DNA of 64,000 nucleotides from G963666895 sp963666895 (GTDB lineage Bacteria > Desulfobacterota > Desulfovibrionia > Desulfovibrionales > Desulfovibrionaceae). The notes beneath the pieces are model-generated. The model did no database searches and had not been told where the DNA came from. It saw only the letters and a list, made by a program, of their open reading frames with translations. This document shows positions 63,937-64,000 of this stretch, piece by piece. The stretch is taken from the NCBI GenBank assembly GCA_963666895.2, contig CAXXNS010000016.1, forward strand, positions 186,001 to 250,000. The letters are read 5' to 3'. Each line of letters begins with the position of its first letter. Position 1 is the first letter of the stretch. The position numbers and the translations under genes were made by a program.

Positions 63937-64000
63937 GATGCCCTCCTAAGCGCATATTTCCTACTAGAGTAGTGCAATAAATTACGCTTCTTCAAAATAC

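Overview
The window has two very different halves. Positions 1 to about 46,005 are strongly G+C-rich and look like a sulfate-reducing Desulfovibrio-type deltaproteobacterium. The evidence is flagellar FapA/FliJ/MotE-type genes, cytochrome bd, many c-di-GMP proteins and the general gene style. Positions from about 46,010 to the end are A+T-richer, with different codon use and gene content: prepilin-like proteins, a HEAT-repeat protein, Tyr/Ser-rich lipoproteins and RHS toxin modules. The two halves meet at a point where glmS (left) and an unrelated conserved gene (right) are both cut. The simplest reading is a chimeric join of two genomes; a real rearrangement is possible.

Layout of the left half. 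0-4.4 kb: tail of an unknown gene, a FapA-like protein, truA, a MotE-like protein, fliJ and a small Cys protein. 4.4-12.9 kb (minus strand): dinB, cobyrinate a,c-diamide synthase, a TPR protein, a GGDEF-EAL protein translationally coupled to a periplasmic binding protein, and trmJ. 13-17.8 kb: a complete branched-chain amino-acid type ABC operon (livK, H, M, G, F) with promoter, internal hairpin and terminator. 17.9-24.5 kb: a NifU-like scaffold, a frameshifted gltX, a Cys-rich redox protein, malic enzyme, a CBS4-PAS-GGDEF protein and exonuclease III. 24.7-28.7 kb: cydAB with a 27-residue membrane peptide, and a phosphofructokinase. 28.9-32.2 kb: a protein-quality cluster (Hsp20, HtpX, DegP-like) and a methyltransferase. 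32.2-36.9 kb: cmk-hisC, a universal stress protein, a gene behind a strong sigma-54 site, thpR, pncC and a membrane protein. 37.1-41.7 kb: serS, rimO and a sensor kinase. 41.8-46.0 kb: rdgB, then a surface-glycan operon (CDP-glycerol-type transferase, nucleotidyltransferase, DUF115 protein, truncated glmS).

The most unusual object in the left half is serS at 37,088-38,770. Its catalytic domain is ordinary and G+C-rich, but the tRNA-binding arm before it is A+T-rich. The arm still reads as a SerRS arm at both ends and carries about 120 extra residues at the tip of the coiled coil. The composition changes abruptly and in frame just before the catalytic domain.

Layout of the right half. 46.0-48.3 kb: a truncated conserved gene and two near-identical prepilins, each with a conserved leader, hairpin and terminator. 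48.5-50.9 kb: a stand-alone FlhB C-terminal-like protein and a HEAT-repeat protein. 51-55 kb: a perfect 46-bp palindrome, a Tyr-rich/Ser-Arg-rich lipoprotein and a tandem nucleotidyl-cyclase-like protein. 55-64 kb: one 5'-shortened RHS gene followed downstream by four displaced RHS modules. Each has a different C-terminal toxin-like domain and, in four of the five cases, its own small putative immunity gene. Three of the modules start at the same point of the RHS core. A lipoprotein gene closes the window.
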